In this document: piece after piece, positions 1 to 9,265 of the stretch
Position numbering within the stretch: position 1 is the first letter of the stretch
How the letters are laid out: the number at the start of each line of letters is the position of its first letter
Source: Planctomycetota bacterium
GTDB taxonomy: Bacteria > Planctomycetota > UBA1135 > UBA2386
DNA: 52,437 nucleotides
Direction: 5' to 3'
NCBI GenBank assembly: GCA_020851075.1
Contig: JADZDL010000230.1
Location: forward strand, 1 to 52,437
Made by a program: the position numbers and the translations under genes
The notes under the pieces: model-generated
Told to the model about the DNA's origin: nothing
The model's database searches: none
What the model saw: the letters and a program-made list of their open reading frames with translations, nothing else

Positions 1-1148
1 CACCGCATGGTCCACTCGGTCCAACCGTCGATCGGGTCAAGCTGCCGCAGGCCAATGACCTGCACGGACATCGGGTCCATCGCCAGGTTGCCCCACCCAA
101 ACAACGGCACCGGGGTGATCGCGGCACTGCCGACCGCCATGAGGCCCCAGCCACCGGGGGGACCAGCCGTGGCGATGTGGTAGGTCTCGCCGGCGACGAT
201 CCAATCGTGGTAGGTCACGTTCAGGGTGATTGGCGTGGGATACGGCAAACCCGAGAAGGTCAAGGGATCGGCGCGCGGATCGAGGAATACCTGGCCGAGG
301 CTCGGATTGGGCAGGTAGTAACTACTGTTACTGAGGCCCTGCACAGTGTAACCACCACGCAGGGACGTGTAGGGGCCTATTGTTAGAGTCCCGCTCTCTA
401 CCCGAGCTCCCGGTCGCGCTGCAAGAGAGGCACTGGGCCCGCCTTCACTTGCACCAAGCACTGCGGAGGCAATCAACGTAGCGTTCGAGTTGCGCAGCAA
501 GATCCCTGGGCCGGTGCTTGTGTAGCCATAGGGGTAGATTTGCGGCCATCTCCATCCAACCACGGTGTTGGTCAGCACCATCGTCGAATCGGTCAATGTC
601 AGAGGGTCCCCGCTGAGCTCAAAAGTACAGCCCCGCATCACGACGTCGGCACACCGCTCAAAGCGCATGATCGACTGGTTATGCCCTAATCCAATGTAAT
701 AGACATCCTCAAGCAGAATCTCCCCCGCACAATCCGTGGCATGAATGCCATGCGAGAACGGGTTTGCCGAATTCAACCACGGCAAGATGCTCAAGTTGCA
801 CAAAGAGACCCGCTGCCCAGCGGGAATTCCTGTGATTTGCAGCTCACCCTGGACGGGTACTTCCGCGGGATCGGGAAACCCAGGAGACCCAAGGCTAGTA
901 ACACCCACGATGGTCAGCGCCTTGTCGATGGTAACCGACGCCGAGTAAGGCGACGTCTGAGCACACTGTTGGGGGTCCAGTATTACCCAGATCGTATCGC
1001 CCGGGGAGGCGGCGGCAACCGCCGCCGGCAAGTCCGGGAAGTCCACGTTTGGGCCCCCAATACAGTTCACGCGCCAGGTTCGCTGGGCCGGGAGCTGGAG
1101 GCAGGCAAGTGCAAATGCCACGAACGCGAAACTCCAATTGGTTCTCAT
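1..1148 (-). CDS. Exported parallel beta-helix protein, 3' end cut by window edge
   Basis: The reading frame is open from an ATG at 1148 to the left edge (382 codons seen, no stop), so the C-terminus is missing. A GGGGAG Shine-Dalgarno lies 5 nt before the ATG. The N-terminus is a signal peptide (charged MRTNW, hydrophobic stretch, cleavage near LPAQ). Residues about 35-60 (VDFPDLPAAVAAASPGDTIW) are the typical entry of pectate-lyase-like right-handed beta-helix proteins. The middle is rich in short beta-helix rungs. The last visible residues (GPPGGWGLMAVGS, then LDPIDGW) look like the start of the C-terminal module found in other exported proteins of this window. No enzymatic residues can be assigned, and the function is unknown. 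It was easy to miss because no stop codon lies inside the window. Confidence 0.82.
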   Translation of the reverse strand, partial: MRTNWSFAFVAFALACLQLPAQRTWRVNCIGGPNVDFPDLPAAVAAASPGDTIWVILDPQQCAQTSPYSASVTIDKALTIVGVTSLGSPGFPDPAEVPVQGELQITGIPAGQRVSLCNLSILPWLNSANPFSHGIHATDCAGEILLEDVYYIGLGHNQSIMRFERCADVVMRGCTFELSGDPLTLTDSTMVLTNTVVGWRWPQIYPYGYTSTGPGILLRNSNATLIASAVLGASEGGPSASLAARPGARVESGTLTIGPYTSLRGGYTVQGLSNSSYYLPNPSLGQVFLDPRADPLTFSGLPYPTPITLNVTYHDWIVAGETYHIATAGPPGGWGLMAVGSAAITPVPLFGWGNLAMDPMSVQVIGLRQLDPIDGWTEWTMR

Positions 1149-1333
1149 ATTCACTCCCCAGGCTGCACAAAGCGCCAGAGACCACGCGACCCCGCGGCAA
1201 GCCTGCGCACGCCTCGAATTGCAGAGACCAATCGCCTCGGGGACACCACGTTGTCCTCTGAACTTTGGCTCGAACCGCCGGTCCTGCTACACAGGAAAGC
1301 TACTTTTGGCATGTGGGCTCTGGATCCGGAATG

Positions 1334-2812
1334 TCAGTAGCTGCCCAGGGTCACCCTCAGCGCATTGGTGCTGGTTGCAGCCGTGATGGCGCCCGACATG
1401 TCAAGTTCGCCGGCGATCACCTGCTGATGGAACGTAACGCCAACCAACGCAGGCTCGTATGGCAGCGCGACCTGTAACGCCAACGCGCCGCCGGCCGGAA
1501 CGGCAAACTGCACGGCCGTCGCCTGCACCAACGCCGCACAACCCGGCAGACCCTGCGGCAACAACTGCGCGAGGGGCACCGCCATCGGCGCAAACCCCAG
1601 GACCGTGACCGCCAGCGTCGGCGCGGCCAGTCCGCTGGCTCGGCTGCGGAACGTTGTGCCGATCCACGGCTGCGACTCGGCGAGCAGTTCGTTCAGGCCG
1701 CCAGTGCCCTGGCAACCAGCACCAACTGGGCTCGCCAGCGCCGGGCATGTGGAGGACAGCAGCGCGACGTTCGGCGAAGCCAGCCCATTCGTGGTGCCAA
1801 AGCTGCCGCCGATGGCGAGGTCCCCGTTGGCCAACTGCCCCAAGGCGTAGACCGCGACCTCATTGCTGGAGGAAGGGCCTTGGCCGACCGATCCCATAGG
1901 CAACCACGCAGAACCGTTCCAGCGAGCGAGGCCAAAGGTGGGTCCACCGCTGCCAAGCCCAAACGCTCCCCCCGCCATCACGTCTCCGTTCGGCAGTGTC
2001 GTGAGACGGTGCACCATGCCGGCGAGGCCAGACCCCATCTCCTGCCACGCCGTGCCATCCCAACGCGCGACGCCAGGCACATTCCGGCCGCCGAGGAGGA
2101 ACATCCACCCACCGATCACGAGATCGCCATTGGGCAGCGAGGTGAGTGCCTGCACACCGGTCAGACCTGGGGCGCCTGGGCCAAGGACCTGCCACGTAGA
2201 ACCGTTCCATCGCGCCACGTTGCTCGTCGCGACCCAGCCAGCGGGTCCATGGAAGCCCGTGAAGGTGCCGCCCGCGATGAGGTCTCCGTTGGCGAGCACG
2301 GTCAACGCCGTGATTGGGCCCGAGAAGACCGCGCCGCCGAGCAACCAATACCCGCCACCAGGCAGGAGCCGCACGACCCCCTGGTCATCCCCGTAGACAA
2401 CTTCGCCATTGGCCCGCAACGCGAGGCAATGGCCAGGGTAGCCCACGGTCGACCACGAGGTGCCGTTCCAACGATCGGTCGAGCCTGTGGTCGTGACGAT
2501 CAGGTCCCCACCTGGCAAGGCCAGCGCGTCGCGCACCGAGTAGGGGCGGCCGCCACCAACATCGGTCCAGATAGTGCCGTTCCACCGTTGGAGGTTGCCG
2601 TAGTTGTGCGGCAGCAACCCACCGGCAATCAGATCGCCATTGGGCATCTGCACGATCGAATTCACTGCCGTGCGGAACGGCGCTGCGATCGGCAGACCAT
2701 TGCCCAGGGCGCTAGCCACAGGGCCGCATTGCGCGGCGAGGTTGGTCCCACAGAGCAAAGCAGAGAAAATGCTGACGCTGCTGCAGGCAGAAAGCCAAGA
2801 CTTCGATAGCAT
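1334..2812 (-). CDS. Exported delta-60/kelch-like beta-propeller protein with C-terminal module
   Basis: 492 residues. The ATG at 2812 is chosen because a GGAGA Shine-Dalgarno sits 5 nt upstream and the N-terminus (MLSKSWLSACSSVSIFSALL, cleavage near NLAAQ) is a signal peptide; the frame stays open further upstream but without such signals. Residues about 50-350 hold repeated blades of the form 'LPNGDLIAGG ... VARWNGSTWQ', typical of delta-60/kelch-like repeats in exported proteins. The last 130 residues (from PVGAGCQGTGG to TSTNALRVTLGSY) form a separate C-terminal module shared with the genes at 41641 and 42273 and the right-edge fragment. The ligand is unknown. It is divergent from the BNR gene at 3021. 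Confidence 0.85.
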   Translation of the reverse strand: MLSKSWLSACSSVSIFSALLCGTNLAAQCGPVASALGNGLPIAAPFRTAVNSIVQMPNGDLIAGGLLPHNYGNLQRWNGTIWTDVGGGRPYSVRDALALPGGDLIVTTTGSTDRWNGTSWSTVGYPGHCLALRANGEVVYGDDQGVVRLLPGGGYWLLGGAVFSGPITALTVLANGDLIAGGTFTGFHGPAGWVATSNVARWNGSTWQVLGPGAPGLTGVQALTSLPNGDLVIGGWMFLLGGRNVPGVARWDGTAWQEMGSGLAGMVHRLTTLPNGDVMAGGAFGLGSGGPTFGLARWNGSAWLPMGSVGQGPSSSNEVAVYALGQLANGDLAIGGSFGTTNGLASPNVALLSSTCPALASPVGAGCQGTGGLNELLAESQPWIGTTFRSRASGLAAPTLAVTVLGFAPMAVPLAQLLPQGLPGCAALVQATAVQFAVPAGGALALQVALPYEPALVGVTFHQQVIAGELDMSGAITAATSTNALRVTLGSY

Positions 2813-3005
2813 GGAATCTCCAACGGGTTGCAGGAAGCGGGGGCAGGGCAAGTATGCGCGGGCCCGGACAAACTGCCTAGAGGCGGCAAGCCAGCGGAGC
2901 CAGCAGCCACACGGTCGCCCGAGTCGCCAGCGTGCACCGCCACTACAGGACGACTTTGCGACATCTTCCCCGCCGCTCCGCCCCTCCGCCCCGCAGTGCA
3001 ATCCG

Positions 3006-3011
3006 TATGCT
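3006..3011 (+). promoter_or_regulatory. Possible -10 element (TATGCT) of a leaderless transcript
   Basis: TATGCT lies 9 nt before the ATG at 3021, and no Shine-Dalgarno is visible. That spacing would place transcription initiation at or next to the start codon. No good -35 is seen, so this rests on position and on similar cases elsewhere in the window. Confidence 0.3.
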
Positions 3012-3020
3012 CCGCCCACC

Positions 3021-6000
3021 ATGCGAACGCCGCTTACCACCCTCGCGGTTCTGAGCCTTTGTCTGCCTTGGCTGCCCACCCAGGCGCGCGCCCAGGAGCC
3101 GGAGCAGAGCGAAGCCCCTGCTCGTCCCGAACCATCGGCCCCCGCGCCCCGCACACCGCGCCTTCCCACCCCTTCGGGCCCGCCGGAGAGTGTCTTCCGC
3201 GCCGACATGGTGCGCGAGCTGGCCTGGCGCAACCTTGGCCCCGTAAACCCGATGGGACGCGTCACGGTACTTGCCGTGCCCGACAGCAAGCAGAGCACGT
3301 GGTTTGCCGGCACGGGCGGCGGCGGTGTCTGGAAGACCGAGAATGCGGGCACCACGTGGAAGAGCGTGTTCGACCATGCGGGCACCGTGTCGATCGGCGA
3401 CATCGCGATCGCGCCGAGCAACCCCGACATCGTCTGGGTCGGCACCGGCGAGGAGAACGCCCGCAACAGCGTGCAATGGGGCGATGGCGTGTATCGCTCA
3501 CTCGACGGTGGTGAGACCTTTCAGAACATGGGCCTCTCGGAGTCGTTCCAGATCGGCCACATCGAGATCCACCCGAAGAACCCCGACATCGTCTACGTCG
3601 CCGCGCTCGGCAAGTTGTGGGGCGAGAACGAAGAACGCGGCGTCTACAAGACCACGGACGGTGGCAAGACGTGGGAACGCGTGTTGTTCCTCGACAGCAA
3701 GACGGGCTGCATCGACGTTCGGGTGCACCCTGGCGACCCCAACACCGTGTTTGCGTGCATGTATGAACGCAAGCGCGACATCTTCGACGGCAACGATCCG
3801 GCCGTGCGCTTCGGTGAGAAGTCCGGGCTCTACAAGAGCACGGATGGCGGTGACAACTGGCGCGAGATCACGGCGGGTTTGCCGTCGTGCCAATGGGGCC
3901 GCAGCGGCATCGACATCCTGGCCAGCCAGCCCGACACGATGTTTGCGATCATCGAGAGCGAACGCAGTGGCTGGGCGAAGGGCGACCGCAAGGACCGCAT
4001 CGCGAGTGATCCGCCCGATCCGGACCAGCAGCGTGGTCAGGGTGGCCAGGGTGGTCAGGGCCAGCGCCCCGGTGGTCAGGGTCCCGGTGGCCAGGCCCAA
4101 GGTGGCCGCGGCGCGCGCGGCACCGCGATCCTCGGCATCGGCTCCGAAGGCGAAGATGGCAAGGCCGAACAGGCCGGCGCGATCCTGACCCAACTTACCG
4201 AAGGTGGCCCCGCCCAGAAGGCTGGCCTCGCGATCGGCGACCGCATCACGAAGATCGGTGACGAAGCGCTGAAGACCTATGCGGACCTGCTCGAGATCGT
4301 GCGCGACTCGGTGGCGGAGCAGAAGGTCACGTTGACGTTCGTGCGCGGCGCCGAGACGAAGACCGCCGAAGTCACCTACGGCCGCCGCGATGACGCGATG
4401 ACGCAGGCCCTCGGCGGCGGCAACGGCCCCCACAGCGGGCGTTTGTTCGGCCAGACTGAGAACAAGCAGAAGCAGCAGGGGGAACTCGGCTACGAGACCG
4501 GCGGTGTGTTCCGCAGCGACGACCGCGGCGAGACGTGGACGCGCGTGAACAGCCTCACGGAGCGCCCGTTCTACTACTCGGTGATCCGCGCCGATCCGCG
4601 TTCGGCGGACAACCTCTACTGCGTCGGCACGACGTTGTGGGGCAGCGACAACGGTGGTGAGAAGTTCGCGGCGATCAACCGCGGCATCCACGTCGACTTC
4701 CACTCGATCTGGGTCGACCCCGACGACAGCGACCACCTGCTCGCCGGCTGCGATGGCGGCATAAACGAGACCTACGACCGCGGCAAGACCTGGCAGGTCA
4801 TGAACGGCTTCTGCGCGGCCCAGTACTACGATGTCGTGGCCGACAACAGCGTGCCCTACAACGTGATCGGCGGACTGCAGGACAACGGCACCTGGGTCGG
4901 CCCGTCGCGCACACGCAATCGCGAAGGCATCACCGCGGCCGATTGGGTCACGATCTACGGCGGCGACGGGTTTGGCGCGCAGACCGATCCGATGGAGCCA
5001 TGGATCGTCTTCGCGACGAGCCAGAACGGAGCTCTGGGCATCGTCGACCTGCGCACGGGCAACCAGGCGCGCTTCCAGCGCGAGCGCACGCCGACCGCAG
5101 CGAAGTTCAATTGGGACGCGCCGTTTGTGCTGTCGCCGCACAACCGCCTCACGATCTACCACGCTGGCAACTACGTGTTCCGCGGCGAACGCTACGCCTA
5201 CCTCGACAACCGCCCTTCGCGCAGTGGCCAGAACCCGATCCGCAATCAGGACGGCATTCGCATGGCGTGCGTGTCGCCGCTGCTCGGTCTCAGCGAAGCG
5301 GGCACCGCGGTGTCGATCGCCGAGAGCCCGCGCGTGCAGGGGCTGCTCTACGTTGGCACCGACGATGGCGCGCTGTGGCGTTCGGAGAACGGCGCCGTCA
5401 CGTGGGAACGCATCGACCAGAACGTGCCGACCGTGGGCCCGCGCTACGTGAGCGATATCGTGCCCTCGCACTTCGCCGACGACCGCGTCTACCTCACGCT
5501 CGACGGCCATCGTTTTGACGACTTCGCGACCTACGCGTTCGTCTCGAACGACCGTGGCAAGACCTGGAAGTCGCTCACCGAGGATCTGCCGGCGCGCGAA
5601 CCCAGCTACGCAATCCTGGAGGATCCGCGCAACGAGAACCTGCTGTTCCTCGGCACCGAGTACGGCTGCCACGTGTCGCTCGATCGTGGGCAACGCTGGT
5701 TCGCGCTCGGGCGCGGCCTGCCGACCGTCGCCGTGCGCGACCTGTTCCTCCAGGACCGCGATAGCGACCTCATCGCGGCCACCCACGGCCGCGGCGTCTG
5801 GGTGCTCGATATCGAAGCGCTGCGGCAGATGACCGCCGCGATCGCGAAGAGCCCGGCCAACCTGTTTGCCCCCGAACCCGCGATCCTCTGGAAGATGACG
5901 AGCCGCGGTTTCCAGGGCCATCGCGAAGCGAAGGCGGCCAATCCGCCGTACGGCGTCACGTTCTATCTGTGGCAGGCGGAGAGCCCGAAGGAAGCGCCCG

Positions 6001-6257
6001 TGCTCACGATCCACGACGTGACCGGCAAGGAAGTCGGAAAGGTCACCGGCAAAGCCGCGGCCGGCGTGCAAGCCGTGCAGTGGGATGGCCGCCTGGGCCA
6101 GAACCGGCTCGCGCAGGCCGGCACCTATGCCGTGCGGTGGTCGGGTCAGGACAAGGTCGAAGCCCGCCTGTTCGATCTGTTGCCCGATCCGATGACCCAG
6201 AGTGCTGGCGACGACGCCAGCAATCCCACCCAGGCCCCCACCCAGAGCCGCGAGTGA
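3021..6257 (+). CDS. Exported sortilin-like BNR-repeat propeller protein with inserted PDZ domain
   Basis: 1078 residues. The ATG at 3021 starts a clear signal peptide (MRTPLTTLAVLSLCLPWLP, cleavage near ARAQ), followed by a Pro-rich stretch. The mature protein carries many Asp-box/BNR motifs (TENAGTTW, SLDGGETF, TTDGGKTW, SDDRGETW, SNDRGKTW), as in the VPS10/sortilin-like ten-bladed propellers common in planctomycetes. At about residues 333-365 a Gly/Gln-rich linker leads into a PDZ domain (about 367-456, with GPAQKAGLAIGDRI), after which the propeller resumes. BNR motifs do not define a reaction; family members include glycosidases and non-enzymatic binders. It probably acts outside the cytoplasm. 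The next gene, a paralogue, starts 6 nt after the stop, so the two are likely co-transcribed. Confidence 0.88.
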   Translation: MRTPLTTLAVLSLCLPWLPTQARAQEPEQSEAPARPEPSAPAPRTPRLPTPSGPPESVFRADMVRELAWRNLGPVNPMGRVTVLAVPDSKQSTWFAGTGGGGVWKTENAGTTWKSVFDHAGTVSIGDIAIAPSNPDIVWVGTGEENARNSVQWGDGVYRSLDGGETFQNMGLSESFQIGHIEIHPKNPDIVYVAALGKLWGENEERGVYKTTDGGKTWERVLFLDSKTGCIDVRVHPGDPNTVFACMYERKRDIFDGNDPAVRFGEKSGLYKSTDGGDNWREITAGLPSCQWGRSGIDILASQPDTMFAIIESERSGWAKGDRKDRIASDPPDPDQQRGQGGQGGQGQRPGGQGPGGQAQGGRGARGTAILGIGSEGEDGKAEQAGAILTQLTEGGPAQKAGLAIGDRITKIGDEALKTYADLLEIVRDSVAEQKVTLTFVRGAETKTAEVTYGRRDDAMTQALGGGNGPHSGRLFGQTENKQKQQGELGYETGGVFRSDDRGETWTRVNSLTERPFYYSVIRADPRSADNLYCVGTTLWGSDNGGEKFAAINRGIHVDFHSIWVDPDDSDHLLAGCDGGINETYDRGKTWQVMNGFCAAQYYDVVADNSVPYNVIGGLQDNGTWVGPSRTRNREGITAADWVTIYGGDGFGAQTDPMEPWIVFATSQNGALGIVDLRTGNQARFQRERTPTAAKFNWDAPFVLSPHNRLTIYHAGNYVFRGERYAYLDNRPSRSGQNPIRNQDGIRMACVSPLLGLSEAGTAVSIAESPRVQGLLYVGTDDGALWRSENGAVTWERIDQNVPTVGPRYVSDIVPSHFADDRVYLTLDGHRFDDFATYAFVSNDRGKTWKSLTEDLPAREPSYAILEDPRNENLLFLGTEYGCHVSLDRGQRWFALGRGLPTVAVRDLFLQDRDSDLIAATHGRGVWVLDIEALRQMTAAIAKSPANLFAPEPAILWKMTSRGFQGHREAKAANPPYGVTFYLWQAESPKEAPVLTIHDVTGKEVGKVTGKAAAGVQAVQWDGRLGQNRLAQAGTYAVRWSGQDKVEARLFDLLPDPMTQSAGDDASNPTQAPTQSRE

Positions 6258-6262
6258 TTCCC

Positions 6263-9226
6263 ATGCACCTCTCTTCAGCAAACAACTTCGGTTCGGTGGT
6301 GTTCCTGGCCATCTGCACGGCCTTTCTCGTGCCAATGAGCGGCGTGCGCGCGCAGACCTCGGACCGCGACCACGCGCAGGACAACGTCTTTGGCCAGATG
6401 CCGTGGAAGGAACTCGGCCCGGTCAGCTCGGGCGGTCGCATCGTCGATCTCGCCGTGCATCCGCAGCGGCCGCAGGTGTTCTGGGCGGCCGCCGCAAGCG
6501 GTGGCCTCTGGAAGACCGAGAACGGCGGCATCTCGTTTGTGCCGCAGTTCCAGGGTGCGTATTCGATCTCGATCGGCGATATCGCCGTGGCCCCGAGCAA
6601 CGGCGACGTGCTCTACGTGGGCACGGGCGAAGCCAACAACCAGCGCAGTTCCTACTGGGGCAACGGCGTCTACAAGTCGATCGACGGCGGCAAGACCTTC
6701 CTGCACCTCGGGCTCGACGGCACGGACCACATCGGTCGCATCGCCGTGCACCCGCAGAACCCCGACATCGTGTTTGTGGCGGCCGCGGGAGCGCTCTACA
6801 CGAGCAACGACGCGCGTGGCCTCTACCGCACGCGCGACGGCGGCAAGACCTGGGAACGGGTGCAGGACCTCGGCGCTGACGTGGGATTCATCGACGTCGT
6901 GTTCGACGGCAAGCACCCGGACACGGTTTACGCCGCGTCCTACGAACGGCGCCGACGCGCGTGGAACTTCTCCGAAGGCGGCGAAGGATCGCGGCTCTGG
7001 AAGTCGACCGACGGTGGCACTTCGTGGCAGCAACTCGCGGGTGGCCTGCCGAGCGGCGTGCTCGGTCGCATCGGCATCGCCGTGTTCGAAGGCGACAGCT
7101 CGGTGCTCTACGCCAACATCGAGAACTGCAATCCGGTCGGCACGCGCAACACCATTCCGGTGACCCCACCCAGTGGCGAACCGAGCGAAGAGAAGAGGGA
7201 CGCGGCTGCCGACCAGGATCCGGCTCCCGAACTCGACGCCGAGACGCTCGCCGACCCCGTCGCCAGGGCCAGGGCGCTGCAGCACGTCGGAGAAGCGCAG
7301 GACCCCGAACGGCGCCCGCGCCAGCGGCTCATCGGCGGCGAGGTCTACCGCAGTGACGATGCCGGCAGGACCTGGAAGAAGACGTCTGGCGACACCGAGA
7401 TCGGTGGCAACCCGGGTTACTACTACGGCCAGATCCGCATCGACCCGAAGGACCGCGACACGGTCTACGTGCTGTCGGTAGCCGTCTACAAGTCGGCCGA
7501 CGGCGGCAAGACCTGGAGCCCGCGGCGCGGTTCGCGCGAAGCGTTTGCCAACACGCTGCACAGCGACCACCACGCGTTGTGGATCGATCCCGCGGACGGC
7601 AAACACTGCCTGCTCGGCAACGACGGCGGCCTTGCGGTCACGTGGGACGGCGGCTCGACCTGGGATCACCTCGCCCACCTGCCGATCACGCAGTTCTACA
7701 CGGTCGCGGTGGACATGCGTTCGCCGTACCGCGTCTACGGTGGCCTGCAGGACAACGGCACGTGGGGCTTCCCGATCCACGGTGCGACGTCGGCGGGCAT
7801 CCAGCCCGTCGATGCCTACCGGATCGACGGCGGCGATGGTTTCTACTGCTGCGTGGATCCCATGGATCCCGACGTCGTCTACTCCGAATCGCAGTTTGGT
7901 GGCATGAGCCGTCAGAACCTGCGCACCGGCGAACGGCGCGGCATCCAGCCCAAAGCCCGGAAGGGCGAAGCCCCGCTGCGCTTCAACTGGAACACGCCGA
8001 TCGTGCTGTCGCCGCACGCCAACCACACCGTCTACACAGGCAGCCAGTTCCTGCACCGTTCGCGCGATCAGGGCAACACCTGGACCACGATCAGCGCGGA
8101 CCTCACGACCAACGATGCCGAGAAGAAGAAGGGCGACGTGCCGCACTGCACGATCACGACGATCGCCGAGTCGCCCGAGCAGGAAGGCCTGCTGTGGGTC
8201 GGCACCGACGATGGCCGCGTGCACCAGAGCAAGGACGGTGGCCAGCGCTGGCAGGACCTCACCGCGCTGTTCCCGCCCGAAGTGCAGAACCTCTGGGTCT
8301 CGCGCATCGACGCGTCGCCGCACAGCGCCGACACCGCGTTTGTGAGCTTCACGGGCTACCGCGAAGACCGCCGCAGCCCGTTCTTGTTCCGCACCGATGA
8401 CGGCGGCGCCACGTGGTTGCCGATCGAAGGCGACCTGCCGACTGAACCGATCAACGTGATCCGCCAGCACCCGCGCAATGCCAACGTGCTGCTGGTCGGC
8501 ACCGAGATGGGTGCCTACGTCTCGATCGACGACGGCGCGTCGTGGTTCCGGCTAGGTCGCGACCTGCCGCGCGTGGCCGTGCACGACCTCGTCGTGCATC
8601 CGCGCGAGAGCCACGTGCTGGTCGGCACCCACGGCCGCGGCATCTGGGCGCTCGACGCAGCGGCGCTCGAGACCTTGAAGGCGGAACAGCTGGGGGCGGC
8701 CTTCCAGGCGCTCCCGCCCAGTGATGGCGTGATGCTGCGCCGCGCTTTCAGCCCAGGCAACACGGGCGCCCGCGGCTGGTCGGCGAGCAATCCGTTCACG
8801 AGCCCGACCTTCCGCTACCTGCTCGCCAACGACAGCGAGACCAAGGTCGTGATCCAGGTGAAGGACGCGACGGGCCGCGTGTTGTGGACGCAGGACGGCG
8901 ACAGCAAGGCGGGCTACCACGAAGTGGCCTGGCAGACGGCCCGCGGCGGCCGCGGTCAGGGTGGCCAAGGTGCTCAGGGTGGTTTCCCTGGGTTTGGTCG
9001 CGGCGCCAGCGGCATGCGCCCCGGCAGCTACGCGGTCACGATCCAGTGCGGCGAAGCGTCCTCGACGATGCCGTTCCGCGTGATCGACCGTCGCGGCCCC
9101 GCCTCGGTGCTCGGTGGCCTGCCCGGGTTGGGCACGCTGTCCGGCGAGGAGGAACAGGAGTTCCACGACCTTGGCGAAGAAGCCGAAGCCGAAGAACACG
9201 GCGGCAACGAGCGTTCGGGCCGCTGA
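6263..9226 (+). CDS. Exported sortilin-like BNR-repeat propeller protein (second copy)
   Basis: 987 residues. The ATG at 6263 is 6 nt after the stop of the upstream paralogue; no strong Shine-Dalgarno is seen, so translational coupling is likely. The signal peptide spans about residues 1-30, with cleavage near GVRAQ. Asp-box motifs recur (SIDGGKTF, TRDGGKTW, STDGGTSW, SADGGKTW, TDDGGATW, SIDDGASW). Unlike its neighbour it has no PDZ insertion, but a charged insertion at about residues 305-355 occupies a comparable place. The propeller ends near residue 815. A beta-rich tail follows with a Gly/Gln-rich segment (about 893-915) and a very acidic C-terminus. The two genes look like an old tandem duplication. 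Enzymatic activity cannot be inferred. Confidence 0.88.
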   Translation: MHLSSANNFGSVVFLAICTAFLVPMSGVRAQTSDRDHAQDNVFGQMPWKELGPVSSGGRIVDLAVHPQRPQVFWAAAASGGLWKTENGGISFVPQFQGAYSISIGDIAVAPSNGDVLYVGTGEANNQRSSYWGNGVYKSIDGGKTFLHLGLDGTDHIGRIAVHPQNPDIVFVAAAGALYTSNDARGLYRTRDGGKTWERVQDLGADVGFIDVVFDGKHPDTVYAASYERRRRAWNFSEGGEGSRLWKSTDGGTSWQQLAGGLPSGVLGRIGIAVFEGDSSVLYANIENCNPVGTRNTIPVTPPSGEPSEEKRDAAADQDPAPELDAETLADPVARARALQHVGEAQDPERRPRQRLIGGEVYRSDDAGRTWKKTSGDTEIGGNPGYYYGQIRIDPKDRDTVYVLSVAVYKSADGGKTWSPRRGSREAFANTLHSDHHALWIDPADGKHCLLGNDGGLAVTWDGGSTWDHLAHLPITQFYTVAVDMRSPYRVYGGLQDNGTWGFPIHGATSAGIQPVDAYRIDGGDGFYCCVDPMDPDVVYSESQFGGMSRQNLRTGERRGIQPKARKGEAPLRFNWNTPIVLSPHANHTVYTGSQFLHRSRDQGNTWTTISADLTTNDAEKKKGDVPHCTITTIAESPEQEGLLWVGTDDGRVHQSKDGGQRWQDLTALFPPEVQNLWVSRIDASPHSADTAFVSFTGYREDRRSPFLFRTDDGGATWLPIEGDLPTEPINVIRQHPRNANVLLVGTEMGAYVSIDDGASWFRLGRDLPRVAVHDLVVHPRESHVLVGTHGRGIWALDAAALETLKAEQLGAAFQALPPSDGVMLRRAFSPGNTGARGWSASNPFTSPTFRYLLANDSETKVVIQVKDATGRVLWTQDGDSKAGYHEVAWQTARGGRGQGGQGAQGGFPGFGRGASGMRPGSYAVTIQCGEASSTMPFRVIDRRGPASVLGGLPGLGTLSGEEEQEFHDLGEEAEAEEHGGNERSGR

Positions 9227-9265
9227 TCGGGCCCGCCGCCGCGGCCGGTTACCCGGTGTGGCCGG

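Noticed and set aside
741..1340. 199-codon plus-strand frame near the left edge
   Set aside because: It overlaps the beta-helix gene and its leader region on the other strand, which has a Shine-Dalgarno and signal peptide; the plus frame shows neither.
3498..6335. 945-codon open frame on the minus strand opposite the first BNR gene
   Set aside because: It is antisense to a gene with clear signal peptide, BNR and PDZ motifs. Its own translation is rich in Arg, His, Ala and Val with no motif; long antisense frames are expected in high-GC DNA.
6275..8470. 731-codon minus-strand frame opposite the second BNR gene
   Set aside because: Same composition artefact; no ribosome site or recognisable domain.
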